Source of the DNA: Thermoplasmata archaeon
GTDB lineage: Archaea; Thermoplasmatota; Thermoplasmata; Lutacidiplasmatales; UBA184
Assembly: GCA_021844945.1 (NCBI GenBank)
Contig: JAKBSJ010000001.1
Location: 248,001-312,000, forward strand
DNA length: 64,000 nt
Reading direction: 5' to 3'
Shown here: one piece after another, positions 44,909 to 52,079 of the stretch
Layout of the letters: each line of letters begins with the position of its first letter
Numbering within the stretch: position 1 is the stretch's first letter
Program-made: the position numbers and the translations under genes
The notes under the pieces: generated by a model
Seen by the model: only the letters and a program-made list of their open reading frames with translations
Database searches by the model: none
What the model was told of the DNA's origin: nothing

Positions 44909-45147
44909 CAGCGCTCCGAGGCGTCCGGAACGGCCCGCCACCCGGCACGGGTGCAAATGTAGACCCGCCCGTCGATGCGAACCAGACTTCCCAGGTCGAC
45001 GGTACTATCGTAGAACAGCTTGTGGAGGATCGCGACGTGCCGCGGGTCATCCACGATCCCACCGTCCTCGAACCGATCGGCCTCGAAGGGGTCCCCGTCG
45101 CGCCGGAGGACGGTGACGCTCGGGGCCCGCGCACCGGGAGCGCCCAC
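44908..45147 (-). CDS. Small protein of unknown function in the sulfur operon
   Basis: A 79-residue protein with no recognised family. RRDGDPFEADRFEDGG is acidic, RHVAILHKLFYDSTVDLGSL may be a helix-strand unit, and GRVYICTRAGWRAVP holds the only Cys. GTG at 45147 is chosen because it follows the apbC stop by 4 bp; the longer frame would run into apbC. Its stop overlaps the next start by one base, supporting a real coupled gene. Confidence 0.55.
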   Translation of the reverse strand: MGAPGARAPSVTVLRRDGDPFEADRFEDGGIVDDPRHVAILHKLFYDSTVDLGSLVRIDGRVYICTRAGWRAVPDASER

Positions 45148-45151
45148 CCGC

Positions 45152-46066
45152 TCACGCCTCCGACAAAGGAGTCGCGCGCCCAGAGTCGCCGGCTCGGTCT
45201 CGCGCGGCCCGTACGCGATCAAGCAGCATTCGGATGCGATTCGCGATCAGAGAGGCCTCGGGGGAGCGCATCTCTTCGACTCGACCGGAGTCGGCGAGCG
45301 CCGGAAGCCCCGGTAGGATCGGGATGCTCCCAAGGAAGGGGATTCCCATGCGCGTGGCGAACTCCGGGCCGCGCGAAGGTCCGAACAAATCGATCCGGTC
45401 CCCATGTGGACAGGTGAGATACGCCATGTTCTCGACGAGTCCCAGTATCGGCGCGGAGAACGTTTTGGCCATCGCCGACGCCTTACCGACGACCTCCGCA
45501 GAAAGTTCGGTCGGCGCGGTTACGATGACGACCCCGTCCGGTTCGAAGGACTGGAAGACGGTCATCGGAGCATCGCTCGTTCCCGGCGGGAGATCGACCA
45601 CGAGGTAGTCGAGGTCCGGCCACGCGGTGTCCTTGAAGAGCCCACGAATCGCGCCGTTGATCATCGGCCCGCGCCAGATCAAGGGGATTTGAGTCGACGC
45701 CGTGACCGAAGCCATCGACATGACGTAGACTCCACCTGCCGAGCGCATCGGCTCGATCTTCTTTTCGTCGGGAGTCAGATGGGGGACGCTGGCCACCCCG
45801 AAGACCCGGGCCATCGATGGCCCCGTGATGTCCGCGTCGAGCACGCCCACCGATGCCCCTCCCCTGTGGAACTCCGAGGCGAGCAGGGCCGCTACGAACG
45901 TCTTGCCCACACCACCCTTTCCGGAAAGGACGGCGAGAACCGAACGGATCCGCGAACGGTCGAGCTTACCGATCGAGAACCCTCCGTCGTCTCGCAAGGG
46001 TCGGGGTCTCGTGCCGCCGACCATCGGAAGAGCCACCGGTGTGTCCTCGTCGGGCGGACGTGCCAT
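45152..46066 (-). CDS. Mrp/ApbC/NBP35-type P-loop ATPase
   Basis: A 304-residue deviant-Walker ATPase of the iron-sulfur-cluster carrier family. The P-loop is GKGGVGKT (49-56), with LDADITGPSMARVFG and LVVDLPPGTSDAP as further marks. Family members carry a CxxC near NMxYxxCPxC that bridges a [4Fe-4S] cluster between subunits; here it reads NMAYLTCPHGDRI (C219 only), so the second Cys is missing. It may still load clusters onto sHdr or Apr proteins, or have another role. It is the first gene of the minus-strand operon; GGCTTACC 25-32 nt upstream could be its TATA box. Confidence 0.88.
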   Translation of the reverse strand: MARPPDEDTPVALPMVGGTRPRPLRDDGGFSIGKLDRSRIRSVLAVLSGKGGVGKTFVAALLASEFHRGGASVGVLDADITGPSMARVFGVASVPHLTPDEKKIEPMRSAGGVYVMSMASVTASTQIPLIWRGPMINGAIRGLFKDTAWPDLDYLVVDLPPGTSDAPMTVFQSFEPDGVVIVTAPTELSAEVVGKASAMAKTFSAPILGLVENMAYLTCPHGDRIDLFGPSRGPEFATRMGIPFLGSIPILPGLPALADSGRVEEMRSPEASLIANRIRMLLDRVRAARDRAGDSGRATPLSEA

Positions 46067-46192
46067 ACCGTTGGCCTAGGGCGACACGCTAGGTAAGCCT
46101 GGCGTGCCGGCGTCGGAGCAGAGGTTATCTCGGAGAGCGATTTCACACCCCCGTCGGGTCGACGCTCCCGGGAGCGCCCCTCGAAGAGGACG

Positions 46193-46372
46193 ATGTCGGC
46201 CGTGGCATTCGAGTGCAAGTCTCTGGGGTTCTCGTGCGAATGGGCACTACGGGCGGACACGCCGCGCGAGGTCGTCGACCGCGTGAGAGACCATCTCCGC
46301 TGCGCCCACAACACCCCCGAGCTATCGGCGGAGATCCTCCGCAAGGTCGAGTCTGCGATCCACCCGGTATAG
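46193..46372 (+). CDS. DUF1059 small protein
   Basis: A 59-residue protein with the DUF1059 layout: FECKSLGFSCEWALRADT, then EVVDRVRDHLRCAHN and a short helix ELSAEILRKVESAI. The Cys pair and the His of the central helix are conserved in the family, whose function is unknown. It lies in the gap between the divergent apbC operon and the fixX-apr genes and could share their promoter region. Confidence 0.78.
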   Translation: MSAVAFECKSLGFSCEWALRADTPREVVDRVRDHLRCAHNTPELSAEILRKVESAIHPV

Positions 46373-46388
46373 ACGCGGGAGGGCGGAA

Positions 46389-46682
46389 GTGGCCGGACGA
46401 GCGAGTACTGCCGAACGTCTCGGGTCGGATGCGTTCGACACCGACTCGGCGTCGCACTTGACCCTCTCGGACCCCGCGCTCTGTCGGACGTGCGAGAAGA
46501 AGCCCTGTATCCAGGTTTGCCCGGCCGAGGTCTACCACTGGGAGAGCGAGCGGCTGAGGATCAGCTACGAGAGCTGTATCGAGACCGGGGCATGCCGCGT
46601 CGCCTGCCAGTCGATGGGAAATCACGCGCTCATCTGGGCGTACCCGGCCGGTGGCAAGGGCGTCCAATACCGTCTGGGGTGA
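46389..46682 (+). CDS. fixX: FixX-type ferredoxin
   Basis: A 97-residue ferredoxin-like protein. CRTCEKKPCIQVCPAEVYHW (about 32-51), CIETGACRVACQSMG and the C-terminal WAYPAGGKGVQYRLG form the FixX pattern, where the sequence up to YRxG is diagnostic. FixX works with FixC to pass electrons from electron-transferring flavoprotein to quinone. The matching FixC and ETF genes lie 4-7 kb away, beyond aprBA. The GTG start is at 46389. Confidence 0.85.
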   Translation: MAGRASTAERLGSDAFDTDSASHLTLSDPALCRTCEKKPCIQVCPAEVYHWESERLRISYESCIETGACRVACQSMGNHALIWAYPAGGKGVQYRLG

Positions 46683-46731
46683 TCCGAGGGCCGAACCCGT
46701 CGATCGGGCGCGCGCCTCTCGCGATCCTAAT

Positions 46732-46747
46732 TTGGACAATTGTCGAA
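46732..46747 (+). promoter_or_regulatory. Candidate operator upstream of aprB
   Basis: TTGGACAATTGTCGAA contains the perfect palindrome GACAATTGTC (46735-46744) and is symmetric over 16 bp apart from one G/G pair. It resembles the TTGGACAAACGT sites before shdrC1 and tusA. A TATA-like TTTTCATA follows at 46752-46759, predicting a leader of about 65 nt with a GAGGAG ribosome site before aprB. Confidence 0.45.
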
Positions 46748-46846
46748 AGCGTTTTCATAGGCCACACCTACCGTCCGAGGCATGTCACGGGCGTTCGGCC
46801 GTTCATCCGCGGGCCGTCGGATGCTCCGCCCGCGACGAGGAGTTCG

Positions 46847-47293
46847 ATGCCGACCTACGTTCTGACGGACAAGTGCAAGGGATGCATGGAGTGCGTGAAG
46901 ATCTGCCCGAGCGACATCATGCACATCGATGCCGGGCAGGGTCGCGCGTACAACATCGAGCCGTCGATGTGCTGGGAGTGCTACGCGTGCGTCAAGGCGT
47001 GCCCCGAGGCCGCCATCGAAGTCCGGGGATACGCAGATTTCGCTCCGCTCGGTCACTTGGTGATGCCGACCCGAACCACCGATCGCATCGACTGGAAGAT
47101 CCGCATGCGTAGCGGGGAGATCAAGGAGTTCACGTTCCCGATCCGAACGACCCCGTGGGGCTCGATCCGAGCTCCGCAGGATTCCCCCGAGCCCGCGGCG
47201 GAAACGGTTTCGAGCGAGCTGCTCGCGTATGAGCCGGACTACCTGGCGGTGGAGGCCCTTCCGACCCTGCCCAAGAAAGCCGCCGGGAGCTGA
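46847..47293 (+). CDS. aprB: Adenylylsulfate reductase beta subunit
   Basis: A 148-residue iron-sulfur subunit. CKGCMECVKICPSDIM (about 10-25) and CWECYACVKACPEAAI (about 44-59) bind two [4Fe-4S] clusters, and the extended tail (WKIRMRSGEIKEFTFPIR onward) is specific to AprB, wrapping the alpha subunit. With AprA it interconverts sulfite + AMP and APS; with sHdr making sulfite it should run oxidatively. ATG at 46847 follows GAGGAG. It precedes aprA by 15 bp. Confidence 0.94.
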   Translation: MPTYVLTDKCKGCMECVKICPSDIMHIDAGQGRAYNIEPSMCWECYACVKACPEAAIEVRGYADFAPLGHLVMPTRTTDRIDWKIRMRSGEIKEFTFPIRTTPWGSIRAPQDSPEPAAETVSSELLAYEPDYLAVEALPTLPKKAAGS

Positions 47294-47308
47294 CGACCGG
47301 GAGGGAAA

Positions 47309-49147
47309 ATGGGAGAAAGTCCAGCCTCCGTCCCGGTCCATACGGTCGACTCCGACATCCTGATCGTCGGAGGCGGCTTCGCCGGTTGCGGCGCGGCGTT
47401 CGAGGCGCGCTACTGGGGACGCGACCTGAAAATCGTCGTCGCGGAGAAGGCCGCGATCGAGCGCAGCGGCGCGGTGGCGCAGGGCCTCAGCGCGATCAAC
47501 TGCTACATGGGAATGCGCTGGAACGAGAACCAGCCCGAGGACTTCGTGCGGTACGTACGCAACGACCTCATGGGCCTCTCGAGGGAGGACTTGGTCTACG
47601 ATATCGCCCGGCACGTCGACTCGACCGTCCACATGTTCGAGGAATGGGGGCTGCCCATCTTTACCGACCCGCAGACCGGGCGCTACGTCCGCGAGGGCCG
47701 CTGGCAAGTGATGATCCACGGCGAGTCCTACAAGCCGATCATCGCGGAAGCGACCCGCAAGGCCGCCTCCGAGGTGTACGAGCGGATCATGGTAACGCAC
47801 CTCCTACCGGACGCGAGCGACCCGAAACGTGTCGCCGGCGCGGTCGGAGTAAACGTTCGAGATGGATCGTTCTACGTGTTTCGCGCGAAGGCAGTGATCG
47901 TCTGCGCCGCCGGGGCGTCGCATATCTACCGACCCCGCTCGGCCGGGGAAGGCTCGGGGCGTACGTGGTATCCCCCGTGGGCGACCGGATCGGCCTACGC
48001 GCTGCTGATCCAGATGGGCGCCGAGATGACCCAGATGGAGAATCGTCTGGTCGTGACCCGGTTCAAAGACGGATACGGCCCCGTGGGCGCGTGGTTCCTA
48101 CTCTTGAAGGCGGTCGCATCCAACTCTGCCGGGGAGAGCTACGAGACCTCTCGCCTCCCGGAGCTGAGGGAACGCGTCGGGGCGTACGCCGACGCAAAGC
48201 CCATGCCCACGTGCCTGCGCAATCACCTCATGCTCCAGGAGATTCTAGCGGGACGCGGTCCGATCCTACTCCACACGGAACGCGTTCTCAACACCCCCGA
48301 AAAGGAAGCGATCGGCTGGGAGGACTTCCTCAACATGACGATCGGTCAGGCGGTCACATGGGCATCGCAGGGGATCGAACCCAAGAACGAACCTTCCGAG
48401 CTCATCCTGTCCGAACCGTACGTGATGGGGTCCCATGCGGTCTGCGCGGGAGCGTGGGCGAGCGGACCGGGGGACGTCGCCCCGTCGGAATACCAGTGGG
48501 GCTACAATCGCATGACGACCATCACGGGCTTGTTCGGCGCCGGCGACACGATCGGAGGATCGGCGCATAAGTTCTCGAGCGGCTCGTACTCCGAGGGCCG
48601 CCTCGCGGGCAAAGCCGCGGTCGCGTTTGTCCGAGATCATCCCGACCGCCCGACCGTGACGGACGCTCAGGTCCAGTCGATTCGTACGACCGTTTACGCT
48701 CCCCTCGAGCTGGGTTCGCAACGTTCGGTGGTAACGGCCGGCACGGTGAACCCTCAGGTCCTCCAGCCCGACCATGCTCTGAACCGGCTCGAGAAGATCA
48801 TGGACGAGTACGGGGGAGGGGTCAGCGCGAACTACACGACCAACCGAGCGCTCCTCGAGCGGGGTCTCCACCACCTCGCCGCCCTCAAGGAGGACCTCCC
48901 GCACCTGATCGCGCGAGACCTGCACCAGTTGCAGCGAGCTTGGGAGCTCCAGCACCGCGTGTGGACCGCCGAGGCCGTGCTCCGGCATACGCTGTTCCGC
49001 GAGGAGACCCGCTGGCCCGGCTACTACTATCGCGCCGACTTCCCGCACGTCGACGACGAGCGCTGGAAGTGCTTCGTCAACTCGGTCTACGACCCGGCGA
49101 CGGGCAACTGGCGCCTCTTCACCCGGCCCTACCAGCCGCTCTTTTAG
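47309..49147 (+). CDS. aprA: Adenylylsulfate reductase alpha subunit
   Basis: A 612-residue FAD subunit of the fumarate reductase-like superfamily. The FAD site is ILIVGGGFAGCGAAFEARYW, the capping domain runs through about 250-400, and MGSHAVCAGAWASGPGD holds the active-site His region. GAGDTIGGSAHKFSSGSYSEG is the second FAD segment. It catalyses sulfite oxidation to APS in the direction inferred from neighbours. Full length. No aprM or qmo genes are adjacent, so the electron partner is open; the ETF/FixCX genes downstream are candidates. Confidence 0.95.
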   Translation: MGESPASVPVHTVDSDILIVGGGFAGCGAAFEARYWGRDLKIVVAEKAAIERSGAVAQGLSAINCYMGMRWNENQPEDFVRYVRNDLMGLSREDLVYDIARHVDSTVHMFEEWGLPIFTDPQTGRYVREGRWQVMIHGESYKPIIAEATRKAASEVYERIMVTHLLPDASDPKRVAGAVGVNVRDGSFYVFRAKAVIVCAAGASHIYRPRSAGEGSGRTWYPPWATGSAYALLIQMGAEMTQMENRLVVTRFKDGYGPVGAWFLLLKAVASNSAGESYETSRLPELRERVGAYADAKPMPTCLRNHLMLQEILAGRGPILLHTERVLNTPEKEAIGWEDFLNMTIGQAVTWASQGIEPKNEPSELILSEPYVMGSHAVCAGAWASGPGDVAPSEYQWGYNRMTTITGLFGAGDTIGGSAHKFSSGSYSEGRLAGKAAVAFVRDHPDRPTVTDAQVQSIRTTVYAPLELGSQRSVVTAGTVNPQVLQPDHALNRLEKIMDEYGGGVSANYTTNRALLERGLHHLAALKEDLPHLIARDLHQLQRAWELQHRVWTAEAVLRHTLFREETRWPGYYYRADFPHVDDERWKCFVNSVYDPATGNWRLFTRPYQPLF

Positions 49148-49181
49148 GGCGCAAGCCTCGGGCGGCACGCGCGAAGGTCCG

Positions 49182-50198
49182 ATGAGCGATTGGGCCGACC
49201 AAGTCCGGTCCGACCCGAAAGCGCTCATCGGCGCACCGGCCTCGGCGGTCCGCGACGTCCTCGAAGAAGTCGCCGAAGCGTTCGGCCGACGACCCTGGCC
49301 CGTTCTCGCGGAGATCCCCTCCGACGTCCCGCTCCAGGTCATCGGGGACAGCCACGGCGACTGGCCGTCGGTCTCGGCGGCAATGGCGTTTGCGCGACGC
49401 GCCACGCCCCCTCAGCGATTCGTCGGACTCGGCGACTACATCCATCGGGCGACACGCGCCGAGCCGGATCCGGCCGCACTCCCGGGCGGTTCGGTGTGGA
49501 ACGCAGCCTACTTGCTGGCGTGGGCCGCGTACGACCCCGACCATGTCATCCTCCTTCGCGGCAATCACGAAGCGAGCCGGCAGCTGCCCGTGCCGGGACC
49601 GACGCTGTTGCGAGAGCTCCGGCGGATCTACCCTCGGGAAGAGGCCCTCCGGCTCTGGGATCGGTTCATGGATCTGTTCGAACGGCTTCCGCTGGCGGGA
49701 CGCACCGCGAACGGCGTCTTCCTTGTCCACGGGGGCCTGCCCCCACCCGACCGCTACGATCCCGCGCAGTGGAAAGCGACCGATCTAGCGTTGCTCGAGG
49801 GCCTCCTTTGGAGCGATCCCGACGTCGAGTACGAGGACCGCGCGATCGGCTTCGCCTACGGACCTCGCGAGGTCCGCGAATTCCTAAACTCGATCGGGTG
49901 CCGGGTGATCATCCGGGGGCACGGGCCCATCCACTCGGGCCGCGCCCTCTGGAACGGGTCGGTCCTCACCATCCATACGAGCGACCTGTTCCTCCGCCTC
50001 GGAGACGGAGGGATCCTACTCGCAGAGGTCCCGAACCGCTCTCGGGTCGAGAGCGCCCGCGAGATTACGCTTCGGGCCTGGGATGGGTCCACTTGGCGGC
50101 CGAGGACGATCACGCTCCTTCCTTCTGGCGAGGGGCCCATGGGCCCACCGTCGTCGGTTGGCTTCCCTTCGTCGCCGACCGTCGCAGGAGGCCCCTGA
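49182..50198 (+). CDS. PPP-family (PP2A-like) phosphatase
   Basis: A 338-residue metallophosphoesterase. Motifs in order: GDSHGD (55-60), GDYIHR (84-89), GNHE (127-130) and LVHGGLPPP, with RGHGPIHSG near the C-terminus. In PPP phosphatases the second motif is GDxVDRG; here the second Asp, partner of the catalytic His, is His88. It may act on phosphoproteins or a nucleotide. It lies between aprA and etfB, 34 bp after aprA, so it may regulate or repair the sulfur system (inference). Confidence 0.83.
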   Translation: MSDWADQVRSDPKALIGAPASAVRDVLEEVAEAFGRRPWPVLAEIPSDVPLQVIGDSHGDWPSVSAAMAFARRATPPQRFVGLGDYIHRATRAEPDPAALPGGSVWNAAYLLAWAAYDPDHVILLRGNHEASRQLPVPGPTLLRELRRIYPREEALRLWDRFMDLFERLPLAGRTANGVFLVHGGLPPPDRYDPAQWKATDLALLEGLLWSDPDVEYEDRAIGFAYGPREVREFLNSIGCRVIIRGHGPIHSGRALWNGSVLTIHTSDLFLRLGDGGILLAEVPNRSRVESAREITLRAWDGSTWRPRTITLLPSGEGPMGPPSSVGFPSSPTVAGGP

Positions 50199-50271
50199 CC
50201 GGTGCAGGTCACGAGCGAGCGGCCCGTTCGAGGGAAGAGATTCTCGGGATAGGAAACCGGAGGTTCGGATC

Positions 50272-51063
50272 ATGGTAGAGAAGCTGAGGATTTGGGTCGC
50301 GGTGAAGCATGGAATTGACGTCGGCCTTGCGCGCGCCGATCGGGCAACGGGCCTGGTCCGTGTCGACTCGGCGCCTCGCAAAACGAGCGACTTCGACAAG
50401 AACGCCATCGAAGAAGCCGTGAGGGTCCGGGAGCACCACGGAGGCGTCGTGACCGCGGTTTCGGTCGGCGGTCCGGCGGCGCGCGAGGCGCTCCGGGAGG
50501 CAGTAGCGATCGGCGCGGACGAGGTGATCCTGGTCACGGGCGAACACTGGGCCGAGTGGGACACCCGCGCCGTGGCCCGCCTCCTCGCTGCCGCGACCCG
50601 GAAGCTTGGGGGGTTCGATCTCTTCCTCTTGGGGGAAGGCAGCACGGACCATTTCGCCGGTCTCGTGGGCCCCCGCATTGCGGGCGAGCTGAAGTGCGGC
50701 GATGTCGCCTACGCGCGCCGCCTCACGATCGTCGCCGATGGGGTCGTCGTCGAGAAGGATCTTGAGAAGGAGGTCGAGGTCGTACACGCTCGATATCCGG
50801 TCGTGGTCTCGGTGGGGCAGGAGATCAATACGCCACGGCTTCCGACGTTCATGGCGAACCTGAAAGCCTCCAAGAAGGAAGTACGGGTCGTCCGCCCTTC
50901 CGACCTGGACGTCCCTGACGACAGCCTCGCGCCGGTCGTCGTGATCGAGCGGGTCGCAGTTCCTGAGATCTCGCGGAAGCAGCAGACGATTACGGGGGCG
51001 AATCCGGACGAGCTCGCGGCGCATTTGCGGGACGCCCTGAAAGAAGAGGGGGTGCTGCCATGA
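50272..51063 (+). CDS. etfB: Electron transfer flavoprotein beta subunit
   Basis: A 263-residue EtfB/FixA-type protein. VAVKHGIDVGLARADRATG starts the fold, NAIEEAVRVREHHGG, EAVAIGADEVILV and GEGSTDHFAGLVGPRIAGEL are family segments, and RYPVVVSVGQEINTPR is the AMP-binding region. It forms the FAD-containing ETF with EtfA. The ATG at 50272 follows a purine-rich GGAAACCGGAGG. The stop overlaps etfA (ATGA). Confidence 0.92.
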   Translation: MVEKLRIWVAVKHGIDVGLARADRATGLVRVDSAPRKTSDFDKNAIEEAVRVREHHGGVVTAVSVGGPAAREALREAVAIGADEVILVTGEHWAEWDTRAVARLLAAATRKLGGFDLFLLGEGSTDHFAGLVGPRIAGELKCGDVAYARRLTIVADGVVVEKDLEKEVEVVHARYPVVVSVGQEINTPRLPTFMANLKASKKEVRVVRPSDLDVPDDSLAPVVVIERVAVPEISRKQQTITGANPDELAAHLRDALKEEGVLP

Positions 51064-52010
51064 ACGACGAGCGGGTCCTATGCGTCTCGGAAGAGCCCGA
51101 TCTCGGCATCGCCCTCGTGCGCCTCGCGCGCTCGATCGTCGGCGTGGAGGCGGGGAGAGTCTTTGCCGTGGTCCTGCCGGGGAGCGCGCCGGATGTGATT
51201 GAGCGGATCGCGGCGGGGGGAGCCGACGGGATCCACGTGCTCGAGGGTGCTGCGAGCTCCGACCCGCACGTCGTGGCCGAAGCGTTGAGCGCGCTAGTGT
51301 CCGATCTCGCTCCGACCCTCATCCTCATGGGGTCGACCAAGCGGGGCCGGGAGCTCGCGGGACGACTGGCAGGAACGCTCGACCTTCCCGCAACGACCGG
51401 CGTGACGGGCCTCCGGCTTGAAGCCGATGGGATCCGAATCGACCGGGAGGCGCTGAGCGGCAACGCGGTCGCCGTCGAACGTATCGTCCGTCGCCCGGCG
51501 ATCGTTGCCGTGATGTCGGGGGTCGACGCACCACCGGCGTCTCCCCCGGCCTCGACCGAACGATCCTCGCATCCGATGCCGGCGACGGTCCCATTGACGG
51601 AGCGGACGGAGGCGCGCCCGAAAGCCGGGGGCCAACTGGAGATCGAGAAGGCCGAGCGGATCGTCACGATCGGGCGGGGCCTTCAGAAGAAGGAGGACCT
51701 CTCGATCGTCGAAGCCCTCGCGAAGGCGCTCCGGGCGGAGGTCGGATGCACTCGGCCGCTCGCAGCCGAAGCTGGCTGGTTGACCGACGACCACTGGATC
51801 GGCCTCACCGGTCACCGAGTGCATCCGAAGCTCTACGTTGCGGTCGGTGTTTCGGGCGCGGTCCAGCACCTCGTCGGTATGCGTTCCTCTCGGGTGGTGG
51901 TCGCCATCAACAAGGATCCGAACGCGCCCATCTTCGCCCAAGCGGACTACCGTGTGACCGGTGACCTGTACCAGGTGGTCCCAGCCCTCACCAAGGCGCT
52001 CGGCGGCTGA
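51060..52010 (+). CDS. etfA: Electron transfer flavoprotein alpha subunit
   Basis: A 316-residue EtfA/FixB-type protein. The N-terminal nucleotide-like fold spans about 1-160. A Pro/Ser/Thr linker follows, then the C-terminal FAD domain with IGRGLQKKEDLSIVEALAKA, GLTGHRVHPKLYVAVGVSGA and VQHLVGM. It lacks any extra ferredoxin domain. It carries electrons from an oxidoreductase to FixC and thereby quinone. In some sHdr loci an ETF and its quinone oxidoreductase replace part of the complex; here they are near a full C1-B1-A-hyp-C2-B2 locus. Confidence 0.93.
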   Translation: MNDERVLCVSEEPDLGIALVRLARSIVGVEAGRVFAVVLPGSAPDVIERIAAGGADGIHVLEGAASSDPHVVAEALSALVSDLAPTLILMGSTKRGRELAGRLAGTLDLPATTGVTGLRLEADGIRIDREALSGNAVAVERIVRRPAIVAVMSGVDAPPASPPASTERSSHPMPATVPLTERTEARPKAGGQLEIEKAERIVTIGRGLQKKEDLSIVEALAKALRAEVGCTRPLAAEAGWLTDDHWIGLTGHRVHPKLYVAVGVSGAVQHLVGMRSSRVVVAINKDPNAPIFAQADYRVTGDLYQVVPALTKALGG

Positions 52011-52079
52011 GAGGAGAAACCGACGCGTTCTCCGAGGAGGACCGCCCGGCGAGCCGTCGGGTCACCGGTACGGGCCTCC

